The notes below the pieces were generated by a model, which was not told where the DNA came from, did not search any database, and saw nothing but the letters and a program-made list of their open reading frames with translations. Both the position numbers and the translations under genes were made by a program. From Propionibacterium cyclohexanicum (GTDB taxonomy: Bacteria; Actinomycetota; Actinomycetes; Propionibacteriales; Propionibacteriaceae), in NCBI RefSeq assembly GCF_900111365.1, contig NZ_FOGZ01000016.1:1-64000 (forward strand): a stretch of 64,000 bases of DNA. Reading direction: 5' to 3'. Numbering within the stretch: the stretch's first letter is position 1; every line of letters begins with the position of its first letter. This document shows positions 19,516 to 29,704 of the stretch, one piece after another.

Positions 19516-20076
19516 ATGGCGCAGGCCGTGACGAGACGAGGGTTTGGTGTGGGGGTCGAGTCCCGAACGCTGGCGCAGCGTGCCAAGAGACTGCGGGCCC
19601 GGCTCGTCCAGCAGGCGATCAGCGCGGTGCTGGGCACCATCGTCTCCGTGATCCTCTATGTGGGCTTCGGCGGGGGTGGGGGAGCTGGGTCGCCGCTGTC
19701 GGTGCTGGTGATCGCCGCGCCGGCCCTCTACGGCTGGATCCGGCTCGTCGCCGAACTCGTCCGACGTCACGACATGAATCGGGCCCTGCGCCTCATCGAG
19801 CCCGGTCCGGTGCTGCGCGTCGAGCGGCCCGGATTGGTTCTGCGCAACGGCGACCGGCTCGAATACCTGCGGTGGGAGCAGATCTCGTCGATCAGGGGAG
19901 TTCGCCGCTTCGACCTGCCGGGCCCGCTGCTGCAGGTGGAGCGCGCCGACCACACGGTGTGGAGCGTGCCCTTCGCGCTGCTCGACGCCAAACCCGGCGG
20001 TATCGACGCTGCCGTGAGGGCCTACGCTGGGGGACGGTTCGGCCTCGACATGGCCGCGTGTGACGACATTTGGTGA
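19516..20076 (+). CDS. Small two-helix membrane protein, unknown function
   Basis: The 186 residues have two hydrophobic segments (about 36-52, and 60-78), then a soluble part with alternating strands: RVERPGLVLRNGDRLEYLRWEQISSIRG and LLQVERADHTVWSVPFALL. The latter layout resembles the PH-like domain of actinobacterial membrane proteins (a short beta-sandwich after two helices), but I do not recognise a named family. It starts 4 bp after the trmH-like stop and appears to have its own leaderless promoter. Confidence 0.65.
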   Translation: MAQAVTRRGFGVGVESRTLAQRAKRLRARLVQQAISAVLGTIVSVILYVGFGGGGGAGSPLSVLVIAAPALYGWIRLVAELVRRHDMNRALRLIEPGPVLRVERPGLVLRNGDRLEYLRWEQISSIRGVRRFDLPGPLLQVERADHTVWSVPFALLDAKPGGIDAAVRAYAGGRFGLDMAACDDIW

Positions 20077-20186
20077 CCGCGTTCACTTACCCGAGCCGAT
20101 TTGAGAGGATGGGCAGGGCTGCCACCGGTGACCTGCAGGTTGCCGGGAACCCACCCAAGATGGCGACGAGCTAAAAGGAAGAACAT

Positions 20187-21209
<1,023 letters not shown>

Positions 21210-21241
21210 TCTCCTGGCGGCTTGCTGAGCGTCACCATCGC

Positions 21242-21279
21242 ACGATAGGGGCCGGTCCAGAAGGACCGGCCCCTATCGT
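21242..21279. terminator. Bidirectional hairpin between fba and the sugar porter
   Basis: ACGATAGGGGCCGGTCC and its exact complement flank a 4-nt AGAA loop, a perfect 17-bp stem. There is no T-run. It lies between convergent genes and should end transcripts from both sides. Confidence 0.75.
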
Positions 21280-21324
21280 CGTGGGCTGATCTGCGGTCGC
21301 GCCGCGCTGGCCCACCTGCGCTGT

Positions 21325-22923
21325 TCAGGAGTACTGCTTCTGGAAGCTCAGCTCCAGTTCCTCGAGGCTGCGGTTCTTCGTCTCCGGAACGATCTTGAGG
21401 TAGAACAGCAGCGTCGCCACATTGAAGGCGGCGAAGATGAGATAGGTCAGCGAGCCGCCCAGGCCCTCCATCATGATCGGGAAGACGACCGCGACGAGGG
21501 CGTTGGCGATCCACAGGGCACCCACCGCCAGCCCCAGGGCCGTGCCGCGAATCTTCGCCGGGAAGATCTCGGAGAACAGCACCCAGTTGACTGTGCCGGA
21601 CTGCTTGGCGAACACGAACAGGCACACCAGGACCAGGACGAGTACGGGCGCGAAGGCCGGGGCGCCGGTGATCTCGCCCTCGCCGTTCTGGAAGGGCTGG
21701 ATGAAGAAGTGGAAAACGCCGGCCAGCGCCGTGAGGAAGAAGACGATCGTCGCGGCCTGGTAGATACCGACGTGACGGCGCGCGAACTTGGCGATGAGCC
21801 AGAAACCGACGGCCGAGCCGATGAAGGAGACCGCACCGGAGACCACGTTGAGGCTGATCGAATCGGTCATCGAGAAGCCGGCGGCGTTGAGCACCTTCGG
21901 CAGGTAGTACATGGCGGTGTTGATGCCCGTCAGCTGGTCGGCCACGCCCAGGCCGACGCCGATGAGCAGCAGCCTGCGTGTCCACGCGGTACGCCAGATC
22001 TGTGAGAGCCGCCAGTGTTCCTGGTGGGCCTCGGCGCGCTGAACATCGATCATCTCGTCGAGCTCGGCGGCGATGTCGTCGGACTGCTCGTCGCGTACCC
22101 GCTTGAGCGAACCGATCGCTTGCGGGACGTGGAGGTGCGAGGCATACCAGCGGGCGGATTCGGGCATCCGGCGGATGCCGAATCCCAGGGCGATTGCCGG
22201 AATGGTCGCCAGGACGAGCATGTATCGCCAGGTGTCGCCGTTGCCACCGGTCACGGTGAGCCCGATCGCGTGCTCCAGCTGCTCCCAGGGGTGGGTGCTG
22301 CCCGCGGCGAAGGTGCCGCTCGGGTCGTCACCGACGACGGCCCGCGGACCACCCCGGTACTGGGCCAGCACGGCGTTCATGCTGTAGGCCAGCAGCTGGC
22401 CGCCGACGATCATGAACTGGTCGACGGCCACCACGACGCCGCGGACATTCTTGGGGGCCGCCTCTGACAGGTAGACCGGCACGGTCGCCGATGCCCCACC
22501 CACAGCAGTGCCGAGGATGAAGCGGAAGACGTAGAGCATCGCGATGTTCACCGACAGGGTGCAGCCCAGTGCGCCGACGATGAAGACCGCTGCAAGGAGC
22601 GTCAGATTGTGACGTCGCCCATAGCGGTCGGAGAGCCGGCCCCCGAAGGTGGCGCCGAATGCCGCGCCCAGACACAGCAGACCACCCACCCATCCCTCTT
22701 CGAGGGTGCTCATGCCCAGGCCGCCGGCGGCTCGGGGCAGGTACATATAGGGCAGTGCGCCGGCGATGACGCCGGTGTCGTAGCCGAAGAGCAGCGAGCC
22801 CAGGGTGGCGACCGCGGCCAGCACCCACAGGGCGCGCTTCTTGCCCGATGGCGGCGTCTGGGCCACCAGCTGCTCGATCTTGTCCGGTGTGTAGTCCTCC
22901 ACCGACAGTTCTGTCGTACTCAT
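21325..22923 (-). CDS. MFS sugar porter (possibly inositol/hexose:H+ symporter)
   Basis: This 532-residue sugar porter has 12 predicted helices and family motifs GSLLFGYDTGVIAGALPY at helix 1, GGRLSDRYGRR in loop 2-3, and PETKNRSLEELELSF after helix 12. The loop between helices 5 and 6 carries an extra stretch of about 40 residues (GGPRAVVGDDPSGTFAAG region). It is similar in pattern to actinobacterial myo-inositol (IolT-type) and galactose/xylose porters; the substrate is not decidable. It is divergent from a GntR/HutC regulator, its likely repressor. A perfect hairpin separates it from fba. Confidence 0.88.
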   Translation of the reverse strand: MSTTELSVEDYTPDKIEQLVAQTPPSGKKRALWVLAAVATLGSLLFGYDTGVIAGALPYMYLPRAAGGLGMSTLEEGWVGGLLCLGAAFGATFGGRLSDRYGRRHNLTLLAAVFIVGALGCTLSVNIAMLYVFRFILGTAVGGASATVPVYLSEAAPKNVRGVVVAVDQFMIVGGQLLAYSMNAVLAQYRGGPRAVVGDDPSGTFAAGSTHPWEQLEHAIGLTVTGGNGDTWRYMLVLATIPAIALGFGIRRMPESARWYASHLHVPQAIGSLKRVRDEQSDDIAAELDEMIDVQRAEAHQEHWRLSQIWRTAWTRRLLLIGVGLGVADQLTGINTAMYYLPKVLNAAGFSMTDSISLNVVSGAVSFIGSAVGFWLIAKFARRHVGIYQAATIVFFLTALAGVFHFFIQPFQNGEGEITGAPAFAPVLVLVLVCLFVFAKQSGTVNWVLFSEIFPAKIRGTALGLAVGALWIANALVAVVFPIMMEGLGGSLTYLIFAAFNVATLLFYLKIVPETKNRSLEELELSFQKQYS

Positions 22924-23251
22924 CTATGTCCTTGCCACTGGCGCCCACCCCGTCGGCGAGTCCTCGCGAGCGGCGGGCAGGCGTGTTCGGGGCCGATGAC
23001 TGGAGTGTCCGGCCACCGGAGATTGTCGCACAGGCCGGATGTGACGGCTCGCCGATCCGCCCCGGGCGCGGTGCCCGGTGGAGCCGGATGGAGCCAGATG
23101 GAGCCGGGGCACGGTGCCGATTTGCAGCTAATCACGTCAATCGGACATCAATAAGTGACGACCAGCGCCCGATAGGCCGGAATCAGCGTACCCTCCAGAG
23201 GGGCTAGATAAACGGAAAAATGACCGCAACAGCAGAACAGGGCACATCGAC
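22924..23251. other. 328-bp divergent control region
   Basis: The gap separates the sugar porter (minus) from the GntR gene (plus). It contains three near-identical 9-bp steps of GATGGAGCC(G/A) at about 23077-23105 and a TAGATA hexamer near 23205 that may be the -10 for the regulator. A sequence ATTGTCGCACAGG near 23022 is a weak relative of the palindrome at 24045. No gene is seen. Confidence 0.4.
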
Positions 23252-24004
23252 ATGGATGATCGGACCACTCATTTCGCTGTCGATGTCAAAATCGATCGGA
23301 CCAGCCCGGTGCCGCTCTACTTCCAAATCAGCGAGCCGATCAGCAAGCTGATCGCCGATGGCACGCTGCCCCCCGGCACCCGTCTGGAGGATGAGCTGTC
23401 CATGGCCAGCCGGCTCAATGTCTCGCGCCCGACGGCCCGCAAGGCCCTGCAGCGCCTTGTCGATGGCGGCCTGGTGATCCGTCGCCGTGGTGTGGGCACC
23501 CAGGTTGCCCCGGCGCAGATCCATCGTCCCGAGTTGCTCATGAGCCTCGATGCCGAACTCACCCGCGCAGGGCATGAGACCGCCACCCAGGTTCTCGAGT
23601 ATCTCGTCCGGCCGGCCGATGATGCGGAGTCGCAGGAACTGGGACTGCCCATCGACACCCCTGTCGTCTTCGTCAAGCGCCTGCGGTTCAGCGACGGTTC
23701 GCCGATCGCGCTGCTCAACAACCTCATACCGGCGAGCCTGGCGCCCCGGCGCGCCGAGCTGGAGAGCTATGGGCTCTATGACATCCTGCGCGAGCACGAC
23801 GTTCACTTGGCGACGGCACACCAGTCCATCGGCGCCAAGGCGGTCGGCCGCGTGGAGGCCGAGCAGCTGGGCGAGCAGCCCGGGGCGGCGGTGCTCACCC
23901 TGGTCCGCACCACCTACGACGACAGGGGCGGGGTCGTGGAGTTCGGGCACCACGTCTACCGGGCGTCGCGCTACACCTTCGATTCCACGCTGTTCACCCG
24001 ATGA
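23252..24004 (+). CDS. GntR-family (HutC/UTRA) transcriptional regulator
   Basis: The 250 residues have a GntR winged helix (about 22-88: PLYFQISEPISKLIADGTLPPG, then SRPTARKALQRLVDGGLVIRR) and a C-terminal UTRA ligand domain (about 105-245) with VFVKRLRFSDGSPIALLNN. HutC/UTRA members usually sense sugars, sugar phosphates or amino acids. The divergent sugar porter is the most likely target. IolR of Corynebacterium glutamicum is a comparable GntR regulator of inositol transport, which makes an inositol role possible but unproven. The ribosome site is weak. Confidence 0.85.
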   Translation: MDDRTTHFAVDVKIDRTSPVPLYFQISEPISKLIADGTLPPGTRLEDELSMASRLNVSRPTARKALQRLVDGGLVIRRRGVGTQVAPAQIHRPELLMSLDAELTRAGHETATQVLEYLVRPADDAESQELGLPIDTPVVFVKRLRFSDGSPIALLNNLIPASLAPRRAELESYGLYDILREHDVHLATAHQSIGAKAVGRVEAEQLGEQPGAAVLTLVRTTYDDRGGVVEFGHHVYRASRYTFDSTLFTR

Positions 24005-24044
24005 GGTCCGCCAGGGTCTGGCCATCCCGGCCCCCTGGGGAGAT

Positions 24045-24059
24045 ACTTGTCGGACAAGT
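24045..24059 (+). promoter_or_regulatory. Perfect palindrome, GntR-type operator candidate
   Basis: ACTTGTC-G-GACAAGT is a perfect 15-bp palindrome with the TTGTC/GACAA core common in GntR-family operators. It lies 41 bp after the GntR stop and 22 bp before a small ORF with a strong ribosome site. Confidence 0.55.
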
Positions 24060-24081
24060 CTCGTCGACGAGAGGAGTGCCT

Positions 24082-24135
24082 ATGGATATCGATGTGTGCA
24101 AGCCCAAGGCAACGGAAGCCCTCAATTCGAGATAG
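24082..24135 (+). CDS. Small ORF, 17 codons
   Basis: MDIDVCKPKATEALNSR follows GAGAGGAG with 6 nt spacing, one of the best ribosome sites in the window, and a GntR-type palindrome precedes it. It could be a leader peptide, a tiny protein, or the N-terminus left from a decayed gene whose remainder was replaced by the hairpin array downstream. Coding status is not proven. Confidence 0.35.
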   Translation: MDIDVCKPKATEALNSR

Positions 24136-24188
24136 CGCAGCGTTGCCCTCATCAGCGCCTGTCGGGCAACTGGCAGTGCGCCCATAAG

Positions 24189-24380
24189 GAATCAATCGTG
24201 GAAAGGTATCGCCCCGGCGTCAGTCGGGGCGATACCTGATCAATCGTGGGATGGTATCGCCCCGGCGTCAGTCGGGGCGATACCTGATCAATCGTGGGAT
24301 GGTATCGCCCCGGCGTCAGTCGGGGCGTTACCTGATCAATCGTGGAATGGTGCCGCCTCGGCGTTAGTCGGGGCGGCACT
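24189..24380. repeat. Tandem hairpin array, 48 bp x 4
   Basis: Four units with an exact 48-bp period each contain a hairpin, at 24205, 24253, 24301 and 24349. The stem in units 1 and 2 is GGTATCGCCCC/GGGGCGATACC around loop GGCGTCAGTC; the link is TGATCAATCGTGGGAT. Unit 3 has one stem change. Unit 4 has TGCCGCC/GGCGGCA instead of TATCGCC/GGCGATA, a double compensated change that keeps the stem. The array lies between the convergent gntR-side sORF and ilvD. It may act as a multiple terminator or structured RNA. Confidence 0.9.
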
Positions 24381-24452
24381 TGCGCGTCGCGGCTCATCAT
24401 CGCCCAGCTGGGCTGAGGTTGGCGTACCGGCGGTATCGCCCTGCTGCGGGAC

Positions 24453-26294
24453 TCAGAGCTTACGGCGGGACGCGCCCTTGTCGGCACTTTGCGCGAGCAT
24501 TCCGTACACCTTCAGCGCATTGCTGACCTTGCGCTCACGATGCTCGGGATGCCATCCGAGGGCGTCGCGCTTGCTGCGGCGCTGGGCGAGCTGTTCGTCG
24601 CTCAGCTCGACATCGAGAGTGCGGTGGGGGATGTCGATGGCGATGATGTCACCGTCCTCGACGAGCCCGATCGCCCCGCCTGCCGCCGCCTCCGGGCTGA
24701 TATGGCCCAGGCACAGGCCCGAGCTACCGCCCGAGAATCGGCCGTCGGTGATGAGTGCGCACTTCGGGCCGAGGCCGGTGCCCTTGAGATAGCTCGTCGG
24801 GTAGAGCATCTCCTGCATACCCGGGCCGCCCTGGGGGCCCTCGTAGCGGATCACGACGACATCGCCCGGCTCGATCCGCTTGTTGAGGATGGCGTCGACG
24901 GCTTCTTCCTGGCTCTCGGTCACCTTCGCCGGTCCCCGGAACACGAGCTGGTGCTCGGGCACTCCGGCCGTCTTGACGACACAGCCGTCGACCGCGAGGT
25001 TACCGTGCAGCACCGCCAGGCCTCCGTCGGCGGTGTAGGCGTTCGCCACCGAGTGGATGCAGCCGTGGACGTCGTCGGTGTCGAGGGACGAGTAGGTGTT
25101 CGTCGAGCTGAACATCTCGGTGGTGCGCACCCCGCCGGGGGCGGCCTTGAAGAGCTCGAAGGATTCGGGCGTGGCCTTGCCGCCGCGGATGTCCCAGTCG
25201 TCGAGGAAGGCCTGCAGCGAGTCGTGGTGCACCGAATGGACGCCGGAGTCCAGCAGGCCCGCCCGGTTGAGCTCGCCGAGGATGGCCGGGATACCGCCGG
25301 CTCGATGCACATCTTCGAGGAAGAACTCGGAGCTGTTGGGCGCCACCTTGCACAGGCACGGCACCTTGCGCGAGAGGGCGTCGATGTCGTCCTCGTCGAA
25401 GTCGACGCCGGCCTCCTGGGCGGCGGCCAGCAGGTGGAGGATCGTATTGGTCGAACCGCCCATCGCAATGTCCATCGTCATGGCGTTGGAGAAGGCCTCG
25501 CGGGTGGCGATGGAGCGCGGCAGCACCGATTCGTCGCCCTCGTCGTAGTAGCGCTTCGCAAGCTGCACGACGAGCTGCCCGGCCTGCCTGAACAGCTCCC
25601 TGCGAGCCGAATAGGTGGCCAGGGTGGTGCCATTGCCCGGCAGCGCCAGCCCCAGCGCCTCGGTGAGGCAGTTCATCGAGTTGGCGGTGAACATGCCCGA
25701 GCAGGAGCCGCAGGTCGGGCAGGCGGACATCTCGATGCGCGCCAGTTCGCCGTCCGAGACGGAGGGGTCGACCGAGGCGGTCATCGCATCGATGAGATCG
25801 AGGCGGGGTGTCACCGTGCCGTCGTCCATGGTGACCGGGCGGCCCGATTCCATGCCGCCACCCGACACGAAGACGGTGGGGATGTTCAGGCGCAGTGCCG
25901 CATTGAGCATGCCAGGGGTGATCTTGTCGCAGTTGCTGATGCACACCAGTGCGTCGGCCTGGTGGCCATTGCACATGTACTCGATGGAGTCGGCGATGAT
26001 CTCGCGGCTGGGAAGTGAATAGAGCATGCCGCCGTGTCCCATGGCGATGCCGTCGTCGATGGCGATCGTGCTGAACTCGCGTGCGATGCCGCCGGCAGCG
26101 GTGACCGCATCGCCGACGATCTTGCCGACGTCGCGAAGACCCACGTGACCAGGGACGAAACCGGTGAAGCTGTTGGCAATGGCCACGATTGGGCGCCCGA
26201 AGTCGGATTCGGTCATCCCGGTGGCGCGCCACAGCGCGCGCGCACCGGCCATCAGGCGTCCGCTGTAGGTGACGCTGGAGCGCAGCTTTGGCAT
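24453..26294 (-). CDS. ilvD: Dihydroxy-acid dehydratase
   Basis: IlvD makes 2-keto acids for valine, isoleucine and pantothenate. The 613 residues include the Fe-S ligands in [10 protein letters not shown] and [18 protein letters not shown], and the C-terminal [20 protein letters not shown] motif. It uses a cytoplasmic Fe-S cluster. AGGAAGGGA lies 8 nt upstream of the ATG. It stands apart from other ilv genes. Its 3' side runs into the 48-bp hairpin array, which probably ends its transcript. Confidence 0.95.
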   Translation of the reverse strand: MPKLRSSVTYSGRLMAGARALWRATGMTESDFGRPIVAIANSFTGFVPGHVGLRDVGKIVGDAVTAAGGIAREFSTIAIDDGIAMGHGGMLYSLPSREIIADSIEYMCNGHQADALVCISNCDKITPGMLNAALRLNIPTVFVSGGGMESGRPVTMDDGTVTPRLDLIDAMTASVDPSVSDGELARIEMSACPTCGSCSGMFTANSMNCLTEALGLALPGNGTTLATYSARRELFRQAGQLVVQLAKRYYDEGDESVLPRSIATREAFSNAMTMDIAMGGSTNTILHLLAAAQEAGVDFDEDDIDALSRKVPCLCKVAPNSSEFFLEDVHRAGGIPAILGELNRAGLLDSGVHSVHHDSLQAFLDDWDIRGGKATPESFELFKAAPGGVRTTEMFSSTNTYSSLDTDDVHGCIHSVANAYTADGGLAVLHGNLAVDGCVVKTAGVPEHQLVFRGPAKVTESQEEAVDAILNKRIEPGDVVVIRYEGPQGGPGMQEMLYPTSYLKGTGLGPKCALITDGRFSGGSSGLCLGHISPEAAAGGAIGLVEDGDIIAIDIPHRTLDVELSDEQLAQRRSKRDALGWHPEHRERKVSNALKVYGMLAQSADKGASRRKL

Positions 26295-26410
26295 GCAAAT
26301 CCCTTCCTGTGTTCTGATCCAGGGTAGTTCGCGCCGGGCAGCTCCCCTGGCTGCGTCCAGCGACGCCCTGACCTTGCCCAGGCGGCGTCGTGTGCCGGCG
26401 AGCCCCGGGC

Positions 26411-28321
26411 TCAGAGCCGCAGGGGATAGTGCGGGTGCGGAACCTCGGGGACGATCGTGCCGGCGACGAAGATGTCGTACCAGAGCATGAAGACCAGCAC
26501 CGTCCAGATCCGCCGCGAGTGATCGGCCACCCCGGCCCGGTGCTCGTCCAGCAGCTTGAGCACGGCCTTCGGGTCGATGAACTCCTCGGTGGGCGAGGAG
26601 GTGATGATGTCGCGGGCCCAGGGATAGGAGTCGCCGCGCAGGTACACCCGGGTGGGGACCGGGAAGCCGAGCTTGCGCCGGTGTAGTACGTGTGCCGGAA
26701 CGACCTTCTCGAGGGCTTTGCGCATGGCGTACTTCGTGGTGTTCTGGGCCAGTTTCTCGCCCACCGGAATGTGGCGCGCCACCTCGAAGACCTCCTTGTC
26801 GAGGAAGGGCACCCGCAGCTCCAGGGAGTTGGCCATCGTCATCTTGTCGGCCTTCACCAGGATGTCGCCACGCAGCCAGGTGAACAGGTCGACGTGCTGC
26901 ATCCGCTGCACCGGATCCCAGCTGCGCGACTGGGCATAGAGCGGGTCGGTGACATCGTGGAAGGTCACCGAGGGGTCATAGGTCTTCAGCAGGCCCGGCA
27001 GCTGCTCCTCGCGGAAGATCCGCGCATTGCCGTAGTAGCGATCCTCCAGATCGATACTGCCGCGGCGCAGCAGGTCCTTGCCGCGCATGCCGTCGGGCAG
27101 CGCGCGGCCCACGGCGGCCAGCCCGCGGCGCAGCGGGTTGGGCAGCGAGACGAGCGGGCCAAGGCTGCGCGGCTCGTGATAGATCGTGTACCCGCCGAAC
27201 AGCTCGTCGGCACCCTCGCCCGAGAGCACCACCTTGACCCTCTTGCGGGCCTCGTTGGCGACGAAATACAGCGGCACCAGCGCCGGATCGGCGACCGGGT
27301 CGTCGAGGTACCACACGATGAGCGGCAACGTGGAGGTCAGCTCCTCCTCGCTCACCCAGCGCGTGATGTGTTCCACCCCGATCGCCTTCGCCGAGTCGTC
27401 CGCGACGTCGACCTCGGAATAGCCGTCCACCCGGAAGCCGGTGGTGAAGGTGAGCAGATCGGGGTTGTAGCGCTTGGCGAGCGCCGCGATGGCGGTGGAA
27501 TCGATACCTCCGGACAGGAACGCGCCGACTGTCACGTCGGCACGCATGTGCTTGGCCACCGAGTCGTCGAGCACCTTGAGGATGCGGTCGTAGAGCTCCT
27601 CCTGCTCGTCGGGCGTGCGCACCGGGGTGGACGCAAAGCGGGGCGTGAAGTAGCGGTGCTGCTCGAGTGCGCCGTCCCTGACGGTGAAGCTGGTGCCCGA
27701 TTCGATCTTCGAGATGGCGGTGTCCATCGTGTCGGGCTCTGGCACGTACTGCAGCACCAGATAGTGCTGCAGGGCAGTGGTGTCGACGATCGGCTGCCCC
27801 GTGAGCACCCGCACGCTCTTGGCCTCGGAGCCGAAGACGAAGCCGTCGGGGGTGCGGCCCGCGTAGAGCGGCTTGATGCCGAAGGGATCGCGTGCCCCGA
27901 AAGCCAGCTTCTCCTGGGAGTCCCAGATGACGAAGGAGAACATGCCGCGCAATTGCTCCACCCATGCCGCGCCGTGGAAGTGATAGCCGGCGACGATGGC
28001 CTCGCCGTCACCCTCGGTATGGAAGACTGCCCCGTCGTCGCGGGCCAGCGCTGCGCGCAACTCCAGATAGTTGTAGATCTCTCCGTTGAAGACCATCCAG
28101 TAGCGCTGCGGCGACTCCGGGGGTCCCCATTTGAGTGGCTGCCCCGAGTTCTCGATGTCGATGATCGACAGCCGGTTGAAGCCGAAGCAGGTCCGCTCGT
28201 CGTGCCAGACGTTCGTGTCGTCCGGTCCGCGGTGACGGGCCTGGGCCATTCCTTCGCGCACCTGCTCGACCCGTTCGTCCCGCAGGCTGTCGGTGGAGAT
28301 GAAGCTCATGAAACCGCACAC
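26411..28321 (-). CDS. asnB: Asparagine synthase (glutamine-hydrolysing)
   Basis: AsnB aminates aspartate with glutamine nitrogen and ATP. The 636-residue protein begins (GTG) M-C-G-F, so the processed Cys2 is the glutaminase nucleophile. The class II glutaminase domain (1 to about 210) shows RHRGPDDT and VFNGEIYNY; the synthetase domain has [13 protein letters not shown] near residue 265 and a C-terminal GDSYPWARD part. The GTG at 28321 is set by the conserved N-terminus, since the open frame continues far upstream as the antisense of hemA. AGGAAGTGAG lies about 11 nt upstream. It is divergent from hemA. Confidence 0.93.
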   Translation of the reverse strand: MCGFMSFISTDSLRDERVEQVREGMAQARHRGPDDTNVWHDERTCFGFNRLSIIDIENSGQPLKWGPPESPQRYWMVFNGEIYNYLELRAALARDDGAVFHTEGDGEAIVAGYHFHGAAWVEQLRGMFSFVIWDSQEKLAFGARDPFGIKPLYAGRTPDGFVFGSEAKSVRVLTGQPIVDTTALQHYLVLQYVPEPDTMDTAISKIESGTSFTVRDGALEQHRYFTPRFASTPVRTPDEQEELYDRILKVLDDSVAKHMRADVTVGAFLSGGIDSTAIAALAKRYNPDLLTFTTGFRVDGYSEVDVADDSAKAIGVEHITRWVSEEELTSTLPLIVWYLDDPVADPALVPLYFVANEARKRVKVVLSGEGADELFGGYTIYHEPRSLGPLVSLPNPLRRGLAAVGRALPDGMRGKDLLRRGSIDLEDRYYGNARIFREEQLPGLLKTYDPSVTFHDVTDPLYAQSRSWDPVQRMQHVDLFTWLRGDILVKADKMTMANSLELRVPFLDKEVFEVARHIPVGEKLAQNTTKYAMRKALEKVVPAHVLHRRKLGFPVPTRVYLRGDSYPWARDIITSSPTEEFIDPKAVLKLLDEHRAGVADHSRRIWTVLVFMLWYDIFVAGTIVPEVPHPHYPLRL

Positions 28322-28435
28322 GTCGGACTCACTTCCTGATCTTGGCCTGGACTGCGCTACCGGTTCAGTATGGCCGATCGCGGTGGACGCTCGCCCTGGG
28401 CACTTCGGGACTGCTGTTCGCGCAAGTCCCCGGGT

Positions 28436-28441
28436 TAGCAT
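28436..28441 (+). promoter_or_regulatory. -10 element of a leaderless promoter for the haem operon
   Basis: TAGCAT is 6 nt from the hemA GTG with no Shine-Dalgarno. The haem operon message would thus begin at or next to the hemA start codon. Confidence 0.55.
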
Positions 28442-28447
28442 TCTGCG

Positions 28448-29704
28448 GTGCACATCCACGTGGTTGGCGTCGATCACGAGTCCGCGTCGCTGTCGGCGCT
28501 GGCCTCGGTGGGGCCCGCCGACGCCTTGGCGGCCCGCGTCATGGCCCGCGAGCCGGCGATCGCCGGGGCAGTGCTGCTGAGCACCTGCAATCGCTTCGAG
28601 CTCGTGACCGATGTCTGCGACGGGACGGACGCGGACACGGTGCTGGCCTTGGTGCGCCGGGAGCTGGAAGCCCTGTGTCCCCAGGTCGATCCGCTCATGC
28701 TGGCTGGGCTGTCGGTGACGAGCGATGAGGCGGCCGTGCGCCATCTGTTCACAGTGGGTGCCGGTCTGCTCTCGGCCGTCATCGGCGACAAGCAGGTGGC
28801 CGGCCAGCTGCGCCGCGCCTATGAGAGCGCCTCCGAGCGGGGCCAGTGCACGGCCCGGCTGCACCGCCTCTTCCACTCCTGTCTGCATACCTCGCGGACG
28901 GTGGCCTCGACGACCTCGCTGGGTGCCGTAGGGCGTTCCGCCGCGGGAGTGGGACTGGACCTTGCCACGCGGGGCCGCGCAGATCTGCGCGGTACCCGCG
29001 TTCTGCTTGTCGGCACCGGTTCCTTCGCCAGGGTGGTGGTGGCCGAGCTCGTCTCGCGCCGCGCCAAGGAGATCATGTGCTGGTCGGCGAGCGGGCGTGC
29101 ACCCGAGTTCGCGGCCCACCACCAGGTGCGCCCGGTGCCCGGCGGCAGTCTGGTCGCCGCGCTGCGGGAGGCCCAGCTGGTGGTCACCTGCTCCGGCAAT
29201 GGCGTGGTGCTCGACGAGCAGACCGTGCTGGCTGCCCGCCCCGAGCTCGCGGCCCCGGCTGTCGCCGATTTCCCGGTCGTCGATCTCTCGCTGGCCGGTG
29301 ACGTCGCCGCGTCGGTCGCACAACTTCCCGGCGTGCGAGTGGTAAGTCTCGCCGAGGTGGTCGCCAAGGCCAATGGGACACAGGCAGAGGTGATCGAGGA
29401 GGCGCAGCGGGTCGTCGAGCACGGAGTGCGCGAGTACCTGGCCAAGGAGCGCTCGCGAGCCGCCGATCCGCTGGTGGCGGCACTTCGCCAGCATGTCGCG
29501 ATGCTCGTGGACGCCGAGATCGCTCGCTGTCACGCCAAGGAGTCCGAGGAGGTGGCGGCGGCGGTCGAGCGCTCACTGCGCCATGCCGCCGGCGCGCTGC
29601 TGCACACACCGATGGTGCGGGTCTCCCAGCTGGTGGAGCAGGGTCGGCTCGAGGAATGCACCGAAGCGCTCGCCACCCTGTTCGGGATCGAGGTGGAGCA
29701 ATGA
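28448..29704 (+). CDS. hemA: Glutamyl-tRNA reductase
   Basis: HemA reduces glutamyl-tRNA with NADPH to glutamate 1-semialdehyde, the committed step of C5 haem synthesis. The 418 residues have the thioester Cys47 in LLSTCNRFEL, GDKQVAGQLRRAYE near residue 118, the Rossmann motif VLLVGTGSFARVV near 184, and a helical dimerisation C-terminus. It starts with GTG after a leaderless promoter. Its stop overlaps the hemC start (ATGA). It heads the cluster hemA-hemC-hemDE-rSAM-hemY-hemH-hemB-hemL. Confidence 0.95.
   Translation: MHIHVVGVDHESASLSALASVGPADALAARVMAREPAIAGAVLLSTCNRFELVTDVCDGTDADTVLALVRRELEALCPQVDPLMLAGLSVTSDEAAVRHLFTVGAGLLSAVIGDKQVAGQLRRAYESASERGQCTARLHRLFHSCLHTSRTVASTTSLGAVGRSAAGVGLDLATRGRADLRGTRVLLVGTGSFARVVVAELVSRRAKEIMCWSASGRAPEFAAHHQVRPVPGGSLVAALREAQLVVTCSGNGVVLDEQTVLAARPELAAPAVADFPVVDLSLAGDVAASVAQLPGVRVVSLAEVVAKANGTQAEVIEEAQRVVEHGVREYLAKERSRAADPLVAALRQHVAMLVDAEIARCHAKESEEVAAAVERSLRHAAGALLHTPMVRVSQLVEQGRLEECTEALATLFGIEVEQ

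Noticed and set aside
24189-24380. CRISPR array
   Set aside because: Units are contiguous and near identical throughout; there are no unique spacers and no cas genes.
24489-26018. 509-codon open frame on the plus strand
   Set aside because: Antisense shadow of ilvD, whose motifs are complete on the minus strand.
26411-29533. A single 1040-residue protein with asnB at its C-terminus
   Set aside because: The first 404 codons are antisense to hemA. The conserved M-C-G-F start of AsnB and its ribosome site fix the start at 28321.
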